A DNA stretch of 47,352 bases from Candidatus Gastranaerophilales bacterium (GCA_028277625.1 JANQFW010000140.1:1-47352); one strand, 5' to 3'. Positions 16,755 through 25,917 are shown, counted from the stretch's first letter. The notes: a model not told the origin generated them from the sequence alone. Made by a program: numbers and translations.

Positions 16755-17816
16755 ATGGCAGGTCAATTTGAATTAGCAGCAAAACATTTAGAAGTGATTA
16801 AACGGGCTAAAAGTATTGTAGGTGGAATTAATGCGGATAATTCAAAAGATTTCGCCAAAGAATTAATAAATAATGGATATGGTAAAATGCCTTCACAGTG
16901 CAAGGTATATGACGACTATTTAGGGGCAACCGTTGCGGTTGAAGAAATTGCAAAAACAAACCCGGCAGCTGCATACTTTATGGTTGATCAAATTGTGGCA
17001 AAAGAAATTCTTGCAAAATATGCAGCAGGCAAAGCAGATAGCTATTTAGAATCTGGAAATACTATTGCTGTATTATGTAACGAGTCTGGAATGGATAGAA
17101 GCGGAATTGCTACAAAAGCTGAAAAAACAGAATCAGGATGGAAGCTACAAGGTAATAAGTCAATATCTGATGAGCAAAAGCAAGCTGATGCTTTTATTTT
17201 AGTGGCAAAAAATAATGATGATAAATATGTTGCTTTTTATGTAAAAAAAGAGCAATTAAGTGTTGATCAAGTTTCTAAATCAATTGCTGGCGCTGAAGTT
17301 GTTATAAATCAGCTTGTTATTGACCTAGAAATTGAAGAAAAACAGATGATAGCTGTTATGCCTGATAAAATGGAAAGAATTATGGCCATTGGTAAAACAT
17401 TAATAGCAGGTGTTGCATCAGGAATTTCTCATAGTTCTATAATAACAAGTGTTAATGCGATAAAAGGCGTTAAAGATCAAAACAATACAGCAGTTAGTGC
17501 AACTCAAGGTGCTCAATTTACATTAGCTGATATGTATTCAGAAGCAGAAGGTGGCAGAATATTGGCATATAATAGCGCAGCTATGATTGATGAAAATAAG
17601 CCTAGCATTAGATTTGCTACTATGGCTAAAGTTCAAGCAAGTGATGCAGCTGCTTTAATTTCTACAGAAGCACTGCAACTTGTGGGTAATGCTGGTTATA
17701 TTAGCGGTATTAGTTTTGCAGACTCTATTAGATCATCTGTGACTAGCCAAATAAAAGGCGGAACAAACAGAGTTCTTAAAAATCAAATTTATGACTACAT
17801 GTTTGCAAAAAAATAG
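16755..17816 (+). CDS. Divergent acyl-CoA dehydrogenase family flavoprotein
   Basis: The 353-aa protein aligns by pattern with acyl-CoA dehydrogenases: helical N-domain, beta middle domain (about 105-190) and a C-terminal helical bundle containing FTLADMYSEAEGGRILAY, EALQLVGNAGY and IKGGTNRVLK. The glutamate of the MCAD-type YEGT motif is replaced by Gly335. A Glu (Glu207, in DKMERIM) sits where isovaleryl- and long-chain enzymes carry their catalytic base. So it may be an active enzyme of that subtype or a non-dehydrogenase homologue. At 353 aa it is slightly shorter than the usual 380. GAAGGAAA precedes the ATG. The cofH gene follows after 48 bp on the same strand; a shared pathway is not obvious. 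Confidence 0.8.
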   Translation: MAGQFELAAKHLEVIKRAKSIVGGINADNSKDFAKELINNGYGKMPSQCKVYDDYLGATVAVEEIAKTNPAAAYFMVDQIVAKEILAKYAAGKADSYLESGNTIAVLCNESGMDRSGIATKAEKTESGWKLQGNKSISDEQKQADAFILVAKNNDDKYVAFYVKKEQLSVDQVSKSIAGAEVVINQLVIDLEIEEKQMIAVMPDKMERIMAIGKTLIAGVASGISHSSIITSVNAIKGVKDQNNTAVSATQGAQFTLADMYSEAEGGRILAYNSAAMIDENKPSIRFATMAKVQASDAAALISTEALQLVGNAGYISGISFADSIRSSVTSQIKGGTNRVLKNQIYDYMFAKK

Positions 17817-17864
17817 TAAACAAAACATGCCAGCGAGTCGGCGAAATAGAGATAAGTTAAAAAA

Positions 17865-19010
17865 ATGGATAAAGTAAAACAAATAATTGCTAACGTATTA
17901 GAGGATAACCAAAAGATGACTGCCGATCAGGCAGCTTATCTTTTTGAGTTCAAAAATAAAGAGGCTCTTAGTTTAATAAAAAATGCGGCAAATGAACTAA
18001 GAAAAGATCTGGTTGGTGATAAAGTAAGCTATATTGTCAACTTAAATGCTAACTTTACTAATATATGTGATTCTTTTTGTATATTTTGCGGATTTAGACG
18101 AAATGACAATGAGCCGGATGCTTATATTCTGGACATGAATGAGTTTGAACCTCACCTTGACTATAATGTAAAACAGCTGGGTATAACCGAAGTTTGTTTT
18201 CAAGGTGGCTTGTATTCCAAGTTGAAAATAAACGGATTTAAATCTGTTAGCTTATTAGACACATACGCAGAGCTTTTAAGTTGGGTTAAAGATAGATATC
18301 CAGACTTGCATATACATGCTTATTCTCCTGAAGAAATAGAATTTTTATCTGTAATAAGCGGTAAATCTGAACAATATATTCTGGAGTACTTTAAGGGTTC
18401 TGGACTTGACTCTATGCCTGGTACTGCTGCTGAAATTCTTGTGGATGACATTAGAAGAAAAATTTGCAGCAAAAAATTAAATACTCAAAAATGGGTGGAT
18501 ATTATTAAACTCGCGCATAAGCTAGAAATACCTTCGACTGCTACGATTATGTACGGACATTTTGAAACCAGCTACCACAAAGCTAGGCACCTTGAAATCT
18601 TAAGGAATATTCAAGAAGAAACAAATGGTTTTACAGAGTTCATTCCTCTACCTTTAATCCCTAATAGAACCCATCTTAAAGATAGGGTAATACCTTTAAA
18701 CTCAGAGGATAGGCTAAAATTACTCGCAATATCCAGGCTTTTCTTTGGAAAAGATATTAAAAATATTCAGGCTAGTTGGGTTAAACAAGGATTTGAAGAG
18801 ACAGCTGAAGCTTTGGACTGGGGATGTAACGATATTGGTGGAACACTAGGTGATGAAAGAATCACACAAGCTGCCGGAGGCTGTTTTGGTAAAGGTGTTA
18901 CCAAAGAACAATTAGTAGACATAATCACATCTAAAGATCGAATACCAATGCTAAGAGATACTCTTTATCTTTATCAAAAAGAAAAGCAACCACAAAAAAT
19001 ACTTATTTAA
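17865..19010 (+). CDS. cofH: CofH-like radical SAM enzyme (F0 synthase subunit family)
   Basis: The 381-aa radical SAM enzyme carries CX3CX2C at Cys68, Cys72 and Cys75 (CDSFCIFC). CofH blocks are GTAAEILVDDIRRKIC, STATIMYGH, GFTEFIPLPL, NIQASWVKQG and GGTLGDERI. CofH joins tyrosine to a uracil derivative on the way to F0, the deazaflavin of coenzyme F420 and of some photolyases. MqnE and MqnC of the futalosine menaquinone route belong to the same superfamily, but the GTAAEIL block and GGTL favour CofH. The partner CofG is not in this window. It follows the acyl-CoA-dehydrogenase-like gene by 48 bp. No strong ribosome site is visible (GAGATAAG). Confidence 0.75.
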   Translation: MDKVKQIIANVLEDNQKMTADQAAYLFEFKNKEALSLIKNAANELRKDLVGDKVSYIVNLNANFTNICDSFCIFCGFRRNDNEPDAYILDMNEFEPHLDYNVKQLGITEVCFQGGLYSKLKINGFKSVSLLDTYAELLSWVKDRYPDLHIHAYSPEEIEFLSVISGKSEQYILEYFKGSGLDSMPGTAAEILVDDIRRKICSKKLNTQKWVDIIKLAHKLEIPSTATIMYGHFETSYHKARHLEILRNIQEETNGFTEFIPLPLIPNRTHLKDRVIPLNSEDRLKLLAISRLFFGKDIKNIQASWVKQGFEETAEALDWGCNDIGGTLGDERITQAAGGCFGKGVTKEQLVDIITSKDRIPMLRDTLYLYQKEKQPQKILI

Positions 19011-19115
19011 CTAAAACATCTTTTAATATATTAAATTTATGCACAAGCTACCTGTTGTAAGCATTTAATATTGTTTATTTTATAATTATGGAGTATATCA
19101 AATAACCGACAGTTA

Positions 19116-19124
19116 TGCTATAAT
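19116..19124 (+). promoter_or_regulatory. Extended -10 element upstream of the H-cluster kinase
   Basis: TGCTATAAT is a perfect extended -10 motif 42 bp before the start codon at 19167. No clear -35 box is seen, which extended -10 promoters do not strictly need. Confidence 0.5.
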
Positions 19125-19166
19125 ATTCCTGAATTATATTTTTTTTAGTCCAAAGAGGTATAAGCA

Positions 19167-21566
19167 TTGAGCAACAGAGAGTCTAATGAAATTATATTTA
19201 CCAGAGAAGACAATTGTTTGGGATGCAACAAATGTATAGCACGATGCCCTATTCCTGAAGCTCATATTGCTTATGAAATAAATGGATTAACAAAGGTAAA
19301 AGTAGATCCTACAAAATGCATTAACTGTGGACACTGTATAGAAGTCTGTGACCATAATGCAAGGGATTATCTTGATGATACAGAAAGATTTTTTGAAGAC
19401 TTAAAAAAGGGAAAAGAAGTTACAATAGTAGCCTCTTCCTCTGTTTTATTAAATATACCAGATTATAAAAAATTATTTGGATACTTGAAAACCAAGGGTG
19501 CTAAACATTTTTTTAATACAACAATAGGTACAGAGATAAGCATGTGGGCTTTTCTTAAATATATTGATGAGAATAAAGATAACGAAAAAGTAAAATCATT
19601 TGTTAATCAGTATTGTCCTGCAATAGTCCATTATGTTGAGAGATATAAGCCTGAGTTAATAGATTATTTAATACCAATTCAAAGTCCTGAGATTTGCACC
19701 AGTATATATGTAAACAAGCATAAAAAATTAAGTCAAGATATTGCATATATATCACCTTGTGTTGGAAAAAAAGAAGAAATCAATGACCCAAATACAGGTA
19801 AAAATATAAAATATAATGTAACCTTTAAAAAGCTTTTAAAATACCTAGACGAAAATAATATATATTTAGCTGAGTATGACGAGGTAGACTTTGATAGAAG
19901 CGAAATGTCTGATGGATTTGGTCTAATTGTTAGCAGTAGTGGCGGATTAACTGACTTTTTATCAAAATTTCTTGATGATAAATGGATAAGAAGCCTGGGT
20001 GGTCCTCGACTTTCTTTTATGTATTTGAAACAATACATGGAGCGAGTTGAACAAGAGAAGGCTTTGCCGGATATTTTAGATATAACAAGCTGTATACATG
20101 GCTGCAAGAAAGGTACGGCTTGTGCAGAAGGAATTGATATCGATGATATCGGTAAAAAGCTTTATGAATTTAAAAGAGACTTTGAAAAGAATAATTCTTT
20201 TGATTATTATGGGCCTTTTAGCTGGTGTGATAGTAACTTAGATTATGAGAATTTTATAAGAAAATATAATGACAAATCTTATTTAATTGAACAATATAAA
20301 GAACCTTATGACCTTGAGTATGACCAAGTATTTAAAGAATTGCATAAGCCTGATTGTACATCACGCCAAATAAATTGCATTTCTTGTGGTTATGGATCTT
20401 GTAAAGAGTTTGCTAGATCTATATTTAACAATTCTAACATATATAGCAATTGCATATTTTATAACAGAAAAGTCTTAGAAGTTGAACATTTAAAAGAAGA
20501 ACTTATCTCAATTGTAAATCATGAATTAAGAACGCCTTTGACTTCAATATTAGGCTCGCTTAGCTTGGTAACTAATCAAACATTAGAAGATGTCCCAGTA
20601 AAAACAAAAGACTTAATAGACATTGCATATAATAACTGCGTTAGACTTGTTAGTATTGTTAATGATATTTTAGATATGGAAAAAATTGCTGCCGGCAAAA
20701 TGGAGTTTTCTTTTGAAACAGCTAGTTTAAAAGATTTGGTTGATTATGCAGTAAAATCTAACATACCTTATGCCCAAAAATTTAATGTAAAATTAACAAT
20801 CTTTGATAATTTACCTTATAATTCAAAGGTTTATGTGGATAAAAACAGATTTATCCAAGTAATGACCAATCTGTTATCTAACGCAATAAAATTTTCTCAT
20901 CCTAATAGTGAAGTTTTAATTAAGTTAGATAAGCGTAACTGTTACTTAAGAATAGCAGTACAGGACTTTGGTGTAGGTATATCAGAAAAGTACAAGTCAA
21001 GAATCTTTGATAAGTTTACTCAGGCTGCAAATGTCAACAACAGATCCAGAGGGGGTACTGGTCTAGGGTTAAATATTTCTAAATCGATAATTGATAGATT
21101 TAGTGGAAATATCAGCTTTGAGTCTGAATTAAACAAAGGGTCAACATTTTACATTGATTTAAGAGAAAAATTAGAAGCAAAGGAAAATAAATCGCCTCAT
21201 ATATTGCATATAGATGATAGTGAAATGATTTTATCCATTGTAGAGAAGGTATTAGTACCAGTAGCAAAAGTTTCACAGGCAAAAACTTATAAGGAAGCTA
21301 TTAACTTTATTGAAAAAGAAAAATTTGATTTGGTAATAATTGATATTAATTTACCGGATGGCAATGGGCTACAACTATTGCCATTGATCGATAGTACTGT
21401 ACCAAAAGTTATTTTCTCAGGAGAAGAAGACATAGAAACAACCAAAAAGCTTGAAAACAAACCTAACGCATATATGACAAAAGCAACTGCTAACCCTGAC
21501 AAACTCGTAAATCTTATTCAAGCAATGTTATCTGAAATTATTGATAAAAATAAAATGCTTCCTTAA
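19167..21566 (+). CDS. [FeFe]-hydrogenase-like sensor fused to histidine kinase and receiver
   Basis: The 799-aa soluble hybrid kinase has five parts. (1) Two ferredoxin [4Fe-4S] sites: Cys17/20/23/27 and Cys51/54/57/61. (2) An [FeFe]-hydrogenase H-cluster domain (about 85-340) keeping all four cubane ligands: Cys150 (QYCP), Cys198 (SPCVGKKEE), and Cys309 and Cys313 (CIHGC). (3) A further [4Fe-4S] domain with Cys404/407/412/429. (4) HisKA with His452 and a HATPase (SNAIKFSHP, DFGVGI, GTGLGLNIS). (5) A receiver with Asp683/684, Asp726 and Lys772. The proton-transfer Cys of active enzymes (TSCCP) is Tyr149 here, so catalysis is doubtful and sensing likely. The TTG start has AGAGG 8 nt upstream. 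No DNA-binding output is present; a separate regulator or phosphotransfer protein is needed. Confidence 0.92.
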   Translation: MSNRESNEIIFTREDNCLGCNKCIARCPIPEAHIAYEINGLTKVKVDPTKCINCGHCIEVCDHNARDYLDDTERFFEDLKKGKEVTIVASSSVLLNIPDYKKLFGYLKTKGAKHFFNTTIGTEISMWAFLKYIDENKDNEKVKSFVNQYCPAIVHYVERYKPELIDYLIPIQSPEICTSIYVNKHKKLSQDIAYISPCVGKKEEINDPNTGKNIKYNVTFKKLLKYLDENNIYLAEYDEVDFDRSEMSDGFGLIVSSSGGLTDFLSKFLDDKWIRSLGGPRLSFMYLKQYMERVEQEKALPDILDITSCIHGCKKGTACAEGIDIDDIGKKLYEFKRDFEKNNSFDYYGPFSWCDSNLDYENFIRKYNDKSYLIEQYKEPYDLEYDQVFKELHKPDCTSRQINCISCGYGSCKEFARSIFNNSNIYSNCIFYNRKVLEVEHLKEELISIVNHELRTPLTSILGSLSLVTNQTLEDVPVKTKDLIDIAYNNCVRLVSIVNDILDMEKIAAGKMEFSFETASLKDLVDYAVKSNIPYAQKFNVKLTIFDNLPYNSKVYVDKNRFIQVMTNLLSNAIKFSHPNSEVLIKLDKRNCYLRIAVQDFGVGISEKYKSRIFDKFTQAANVNNRSRGGTGLGLNISKSIIDRFSGNISFESELNKGSTFYIDLREKLEAKENKSPHILHIDDSEMILSIVEKVLVPVAKVSQAKTYKEAINFIEKEKFDLVIIDINLPDGNGLQLLPLIDSTVPKVIFSGEEDIETTKKLENKPNAYMTKATANPDKLVNLIQAMLSEIIDKNKMLP

Positions 21567-21653
21567 TCTAATAAATTATCTAATATTTATATTCAACAAA
21601 GAAATACTTTGTATACAGAAAATATTTTAAAAATAATATAAACTTAAGCAATT

Positions 21654-21680
21654 TTGACAAACTATTTGTTTTTATAATAA
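21654..21680 (+). promoter_or_regulatory. Candidate promoter for the 132-aa protein
   Basis: TTGACA (21654-21659) is followed by TAATAA (21675-21680) at 15 nt, or an overlapping TATAAT (21673) at 13 nt. The -35 is perfect but the spacing is short. Confidence 0.4.
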
Positions 21681-21734
21681 TGGGAAAGAGAAAGTCAGTC
21701 CAGTTAAAAGTAAAGAGAGAGAAAAGGTAAAATA

Positions 21735-22133
21735 ATGATTAATGGTGTTAGAGCCCTAGGCTTAAGCAATAGTTATGTATTTGAGCGCAAAAATGAGAGG
21801 CAGTATAACAACAGTATTTTTAATAATTATCATAGAAAAGGTTCTTTGAGTAATAAAACAGATGCCAGGCTTAGCCCTTTAGAAAATTATTTAAACAAGC
21901 AACTCAGGGATAAACTTGTTAAGGACGAGTCTTTAGAAAAAGTTATGGACGATGATTTTTTAAAAAATCTTGAATACGGATATTCTTTTGAAGAAGTAAA
22001 TCCTCAAACAGGTGAAACGAGTAAGTGGACATTTGATAAAGTAAATAATTGCTACGTAAAAACAGTAACCGATATATATGGAGCAAAAGAAAAAATTTCT
22101 ATTCCAAAAAACAAAATTCAGTCAATTCCTTAA
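21735..22133 (+). CDS. Hypothetical protein, 132 aa
   Basis: This is a polar, Asn/Lys/Glu-rich protein without membrane segments. The N-terminus (MINGVRALGLSNSY) is followed by a disordered-looking region, a short helical part (about 45-80), and a C-terminal stretch that looks like beta strands (about 82-128, WTFDKVNNCYVKTVTDIYG). AAAGGT precedes the ATG by 7 nt and a perfect hairpin terminator follows, so the gene looks real and monocistronic. Small proteins with a similar short glycine-containing start recur in this lineage, but I assign no family. Confidence 0.6.
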   Translation: MINGVRALGLSNSYVFERKNERQYNNSIFNNYHRKGSLSNKTDARLSPLENYLNKQLRDKLVKDESLEKVMDDDFLKNLEYGYSFEEVNPQTGETSKWTFDKVNNCYVKTVTDIYGAKEKISIPKNKIQSIP

Positions 22134-22209
22134 ATCTAAGTCCAGTTTTCAATAACCTAAGGAGCGAAAAATAAGGCTTCTTTGTGTGTAATTTGCAAAC
22201 TCGTAATAT

Positions 22210-22236
22210 GTACCGGCTAAGTCGGTACTTTTTTTT
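22210..22236 (+). terminator. Intrinsic terminator
   Basis: GTACCG (22210-22215) pairs with CGGTAC (22223-22228), followed by eight T. It ends the transcript of the 132-aa gene. Confidence 0.92.
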
Positions 22237-22531
22237 AATCGTCAACCATACTTATAATTTCATCCAACATTTCTTTTTTGGCATTAACTACATTAACATT
22301 TGCAGCAATTTGATGCTTGCTTACGACCCCGGTAAGAGCCATATCAACAGCATTACCTTCACCTGAATTAAATTTTTCAACTTCGCTGAGCAGCTTTGCT
22401 TGCGCGCTTATTATTGCAGTATCTTCTCTGCTAAAATTTAACAAGCTATATCCTGCAGAAGTAATGGCTTCGCCATATGTGTATTTGTTTAGCGAAATTG
22501 GAAAATTTGAATTCACTTCATTAATTTCCAT
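22235..22531 (-). CDS. Small hypothetical protein, YjfB-like motility family possible
   Basis: The 98-aa protein is polar at the start and helical at the end. The C-terminal half (MALTGVVSKHQIAANVNVVNAKKEMLDEII) is amphipathic and resembles the short YjfB-type 'putative motility protein' pattern, which is related to flagellar rod ends. This match is from memory of the pattern and is weak. AAGGGA lies about 9 nt before the ATG. It is convergent with the 132-aa gene. A link to motility would fit the Maf-type gene at 30823. Confidence 0.5.
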   Translation of the reverse strand: MEINEVNSNFPISLNKYTYGEAITSAGYSLLNFSREDTAIISAQAKLLSEVEKFNSGEGNAVDMALTGVVSKHQIAANVNVVNAKKEMLDEIISMVDD

Positions 22532-22651
22532 ATTTCATTCCCTTATTAATATTAAAATAATCATAATACTTCCTATCATGATTATTCCCAAATTCTTTAA
22601 TTTTTAAACATTTTTATTGTAATTTTATATTAAGTTCTATTCTACTTAAAT

Positions 22652-23410
22652 TTACAAAATTTCTTCTTTTTCTTCTAGTGCGCATTCAATCTCATCAATA
22701 ATCATTTTTGCAGCTGAGACTCTGTCTTTTGCTTGAGTAATAGGTCTACCTACGACTAAATAGTCACCACCTGCTTTTATTGCATCAGTTGGGGTTAAAA
22801 TTCTTATTTGATCATTTACCATAGACCATGTTGGTCTTACTGCAGGACACATTATTACAAAATCTTCACCGCATTTTTTTCTTATATTTGGTAAGTCATT
22901 TGCACTAACCATAACACCATTTAAGCCACAATCTTTTGCTAACATTGCCAGCTTTGTAGCATAATCATCTATATTTGCATAAATGCCTAATTCTTCTGTT
23001 AATGTTCTTTGTCCGAAGCTTGAAATCAAAGTTACACCTAATATTGTAGGTTCTGGTTGTTCGTATCTTTTCGCGGTTTCTCTTGCTAGTTTTGCAGCAG
23101 TCATCATCATTTTAGACCCGCCTGCTACGTGTATATCAAAAAATGTTACGCCATGTTTTACTAAATTTGCACATGCCTTTGCCACGGTATTTGGTATATC
23201 GTAGAATTTACCATCAAAAAATATATTTGCGCCTTCACCGTGAATGATTTTAATTATTTCCGGCCCAGCACTTGAAAATAATTGTAAGCCTATCTTGAAA
23301 GTACCTACATAATTTTTTAATTCATAGACAAGCTCTTTTGCGTCTTCGAGTGTGTCAACATCTAGTGCTAAAACTAGTCTGTCTTTAGGCTTTTTTATAT
23401 TCGATTTCAA
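22652..23410 (-). CDS. pyrF: Orotidine 5'-phosphate decarboxylase
   Basis: The 252-aa TIM-barrel enzyme converts OMP to UMP, the last step of de novo UMP synthesis. The catalytic array is Asp17, Lys39 and the Asp66-X-Lys68-X2-Asp71 motif (FFDGKFYD). The phosphate-binding end is GGDYLVVGRPI. Length is typical of the bacterial group. The start is TTG at 23410: an in-frame TGA lies just upstream, and AGGAG sits 9 nt before it. No other pyr gene is adjacent. Confidence 0.96.
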   Translation of the reverse strand: MKSNIKKPKDRLVLALDVDTLEDAKELVYELKNYVGTFKIGLQLFSSAGPEIIKIIHGEGANIFFDGKFYDIPNTVAKACANLVKHGVTFFDIHVAGGSKMMMTAAKLARETAKRYEQPEPTILGVTLISSFGQRTLTEELGIYANIDDYATKLAMLAKDCGLNGVMVSANDLPNIRKKCGEDFVIMCPAVRPTWSMVNDQIRILTPTDAIKAGGDYLVVGRPITQAKDRVSAAKMIIDEIECALEEKEEIL

Positions 23411-23641
23411 TATTCACTTCTCCTGCTTGATATGTAATTTAATATACCATGGAATATTCTTTTTAGGATTAAATGTTAACGCTTTTTAAAGATTTATATA
23501 ACATATATATCTTTAGATATTGTTTTTTATGTCCAAAATAGAAGTATATTCATTAAAAATCCTAGTGTTAAAGTCATTATATCAATTTATGCTAAAATTA
23601 TCTATGTTTTACATTATATTTTTTGGTTTGGTAAGAAATTA

Positions 23642-25828
23642 ATGACGATTAACAATAATAAAAAGATATTGCTATTTTGCATGTTTTTTATTTTAAGTGT
23701 AGCAAGCGTTTTATTAAATAAATTCGTTATAATATTTTTATTTTTAATAGTTATTAGCATAATTTTAAAGATAAAGTTAAATATATCAAAAAATTTAATT
23801 ATTGTTTATCTATATATTTTTTTATTTGCAGGAGTTTATACGTTTTTTAAATTGCCAAATCCTGATAAATTATATAATTTAACGCCATCAACTATGTATT
23901 TAGAAGGTAGAATAATTTCTTTGCCACAAGTTTATTCTGAATATAAGACTAAATTTAAGTTAGCTCCATCTAAATATACAAAAAACGATAAACTTAAATG
24001 GACTTCAATCGACAAAAGTAAAACAATTGTTACTATTTATAACTTTAAGCAAGCATTCATGCCTAAAGTTAATATAGGCGATGTGGTTAGACTAAAAGGC
24101 AAGCTTAAAAAGCCTTATGTAAATAACAATCCTGAGGTATTTAATTATAGAAATTACTTAAAAAATAAAAAAATATTTACAACATTTTCGGTTAAGGCAG
24201 AAGATGTAAAATTAGTAAAGCACCCCAGCAATTACAAATGGAAGTTTATTCAGAGTTTAAACATACTAAGAGAAAAAATACTTAATGTACATAAATATTA
24301 TCTTAATCCCTCAGAGCTTGAGATATTGGGAGGTATGGTTTTTGGAGATCATGCAGTTCGCAGCAGAGAAGAAACAAAAGATAATTTTATAAAGTCAGGT
24401 TTATTTCATTTGCTTGCGGCTTCTGGTATGAATGTTGCTTTGATTTTTGGCATATGGGTTTTTATTACAAAAATTATAGGAACGCCTCGCAGGTTTAACA
24501 TTGCTCTTGGAGGTTTGATTGTACTTTTATATTTATTTTTAACGGGTATGCCTCCATCTGTATTGCGCGCCACTATTATGATGGAGTTTATTTTATTTGG
24601 AAAGTTAATCAATAAAAATACTGATTTATTAACTCTATTATCAATGGCTGCTTTTTTAATGATTATATGGGATCCCTTATACTTATTGAATATTAGTTTT
24701 CAATTATCTTTTATTGTTACACTTGGTTTAATATTGTGTACTGAGGCATGTGTGAACAAACTAAAACCTATACCCATAGGTATTTCAGGAGCTATTCTTG
24801 TCCCTGTAATTGCACAAATTTGGGTTGCACCTATACAAGCATATTACTTTAATACGTTTGCAACTTACTCTATTTTAGCTAACACTCTTGTAACCTTATT
24901 TGTGGGATTTATAACATTTTTAGGATTTGTATCAAGCATTTTATGTATTACTCCGTTTATTGGAGCGCATATTTGTTTCTGGTTTGATGTTTGTGCATTA
25001 CCTTTGATTCAAATACTCCTTGGAGTATCTACTTTTTTTTCAGAGCTGCCTAATTCAATTTTATACCTAGCTTCCCCCAGTTTGGGAGAGCTATTTATTA
25101 TCTATTTAATTATATTAAGCATTTCTATTTATTTGTACGTTTTTATAAGAGAAAAATATGAGGATAAAGCAAAGCTAAAATCTTTTAATAAAATATTTTT
25201 AGGGATTTTAATTAGCTGCATTATATACTTATCGCTTATATCTACAAAAAAGTATTTTGATAATAGTTTAAAAATTTTATTTTTTAGCATAAAAAATGCG
25301 AATACTACTTTAATAAAAACACCAGATAAAAAATACATCTTGATAAATCCAACAAATCTAAAGAAAAAAAAGTATACACCTACTAATAGTATTTTATTAC
25401 CTTATTTTAGAACAAAAGGGATAAAAAGTATTGATAAAATTATTACTTTTAAGTCTGACATAGCTTTTAGAAACTCTTTATTTGAGCTTATTGAGCATAT
25501 TAAAGTAAAAAAAATATATATATTTAATAATAAAAAAACTAGCCAATTTTCTGAAATAAAAGATATATGCGAACAAAAAGACATTAATTTATATACAATC
25601 AATCAAAAAATCATAGATTTAGAAGAATTTAAAGATTTTAACCTTAAAATATCAAGCCTAGATAAAAAATTGCTCATTAAATATAAAGAGCTTGATGCAA
25701 CAATAAATTTAAAAAACATTCAAGACTATATAAACACCTTGGATCATAAAAATAATATGAATATTAGCACCGGCGCCATACAAATAATAACAAAGGGCAA
25801 AAAAATGAATGTTAGCAATTTTAACTAA
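23642..25828 (+). CDS. comEC: ComEC/Rec2 family DNA-uptake channel with degenerate C-terminal domain
   Basis: The 728-aa membrane protein should move single-stranded DNA across the inner membrane during transformation. It has an N-terminal hydrophobic part, an OB-like DUF4131 segment (about 80-185), then the competence domain with the signature FHLLAASGMNVALIFG near 260-275 and about eight further membrane segments to about residue 500. The tail (about 535-728) has the layout of the usual metallo-beta-lactamase domain (LIKTPDKKYILI, GIKSIDKII), but the HxHxDH metal motif is gone (TFKSDIAFRN instead). The tail is therefore probably not a nuclease. The gene stands alone. Confidence 0.9.
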   Translation: MTINNNKKILLFCMFFILSVASVLLNKFVIIFLFLIVISIILKIKLNISKNLIIVYLYIFLFAGVYTFFKLPNPDKLYNLTPSTMYLEGRIISLPQVYSEYKTKFKLAPSKYTKNDKLKWTSIDKSKTIVTIYNFKQAFMPKVNIGDVVRLKGKLKKPYVNNNPEVFNYRNYLKNKKIFTTFSVKAEDVKLVKHPSNYKWKFIQSLNILREKILNVHKYYLNPSELEILGGMVFGDHAVRSREETKDNFIKSGLFHLLAASGMNVALIFGIWVFITKIIGTPRRFNIALGGLIVLLYLFLTGMPPSVLRATIMMEFILFGKLINKNTDLLTLLSMAAFLMIIWDPLYLLNISFQLSFIVTLGLILCTEACVNKLKPIPIGISGAILVPVIAQIWVAPIQAYYFNTFATYSILANTLVTLFVGFITFLGFVSSILCITPFIGAHICFWFDVCALPLIQILLGVSTFFSELPNSILYLASPSLGELFIIYLIILSISIYLYVFIREKYEDKAKLKSFNKIFLGILISCIIYLSLISTKKYFDNSLKILFFSIKNANTTLIKTPDKKYILINPTNLKKKKYTPTNSILLPYFRTKGIKSIDKIITFKSDIAFRNSLFELIEHIKVKKIYIFNNKKTSQFSEIKDICEQKDINLYTINQKIIDLEEFKDFNLKISSLDKKLLIKYKELDATINLKNIQDYINTLDHKNNMNISTGAIQIITKGKKMNVSNFN

Positions 25829-25862
25829 CTATAAAAAGCTTTTTAGGGTATTTAACCACGCT

Positions 25863-25917
25863 AAAACTAATAAAATAACCCAGCCTCTGAAAAGAGTAGT
25901 CTAAAATTTAATTGATA
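25863..25917 (+). promoter_or_regulatory. 55-bp upstream element, copy 1
   Basis: This stretch is 48/55 identical to 37322-37376. The centre is CTCT-GAAA-AGAG (25886-25897), a hairpin capped by a GAAA tetraloop. Two conserved AT blocks flank it, TAAAACTAATAAAATAA and AAATTTAATTGAT. A TATAAAAT follows at 25925. Its end lies 114 bp before the start codon at 26031. Confidence 0.6.

Noticed and set aside
17865-19010. Hydrogenase maturase HydE or HydG, because of the neighbouring H-cluster gene
   Set aside because: The blocks GTAAEIL, STATIMYGH and NIQASWVK belong to the CofH/Mqn group, not to HydE or HydG.
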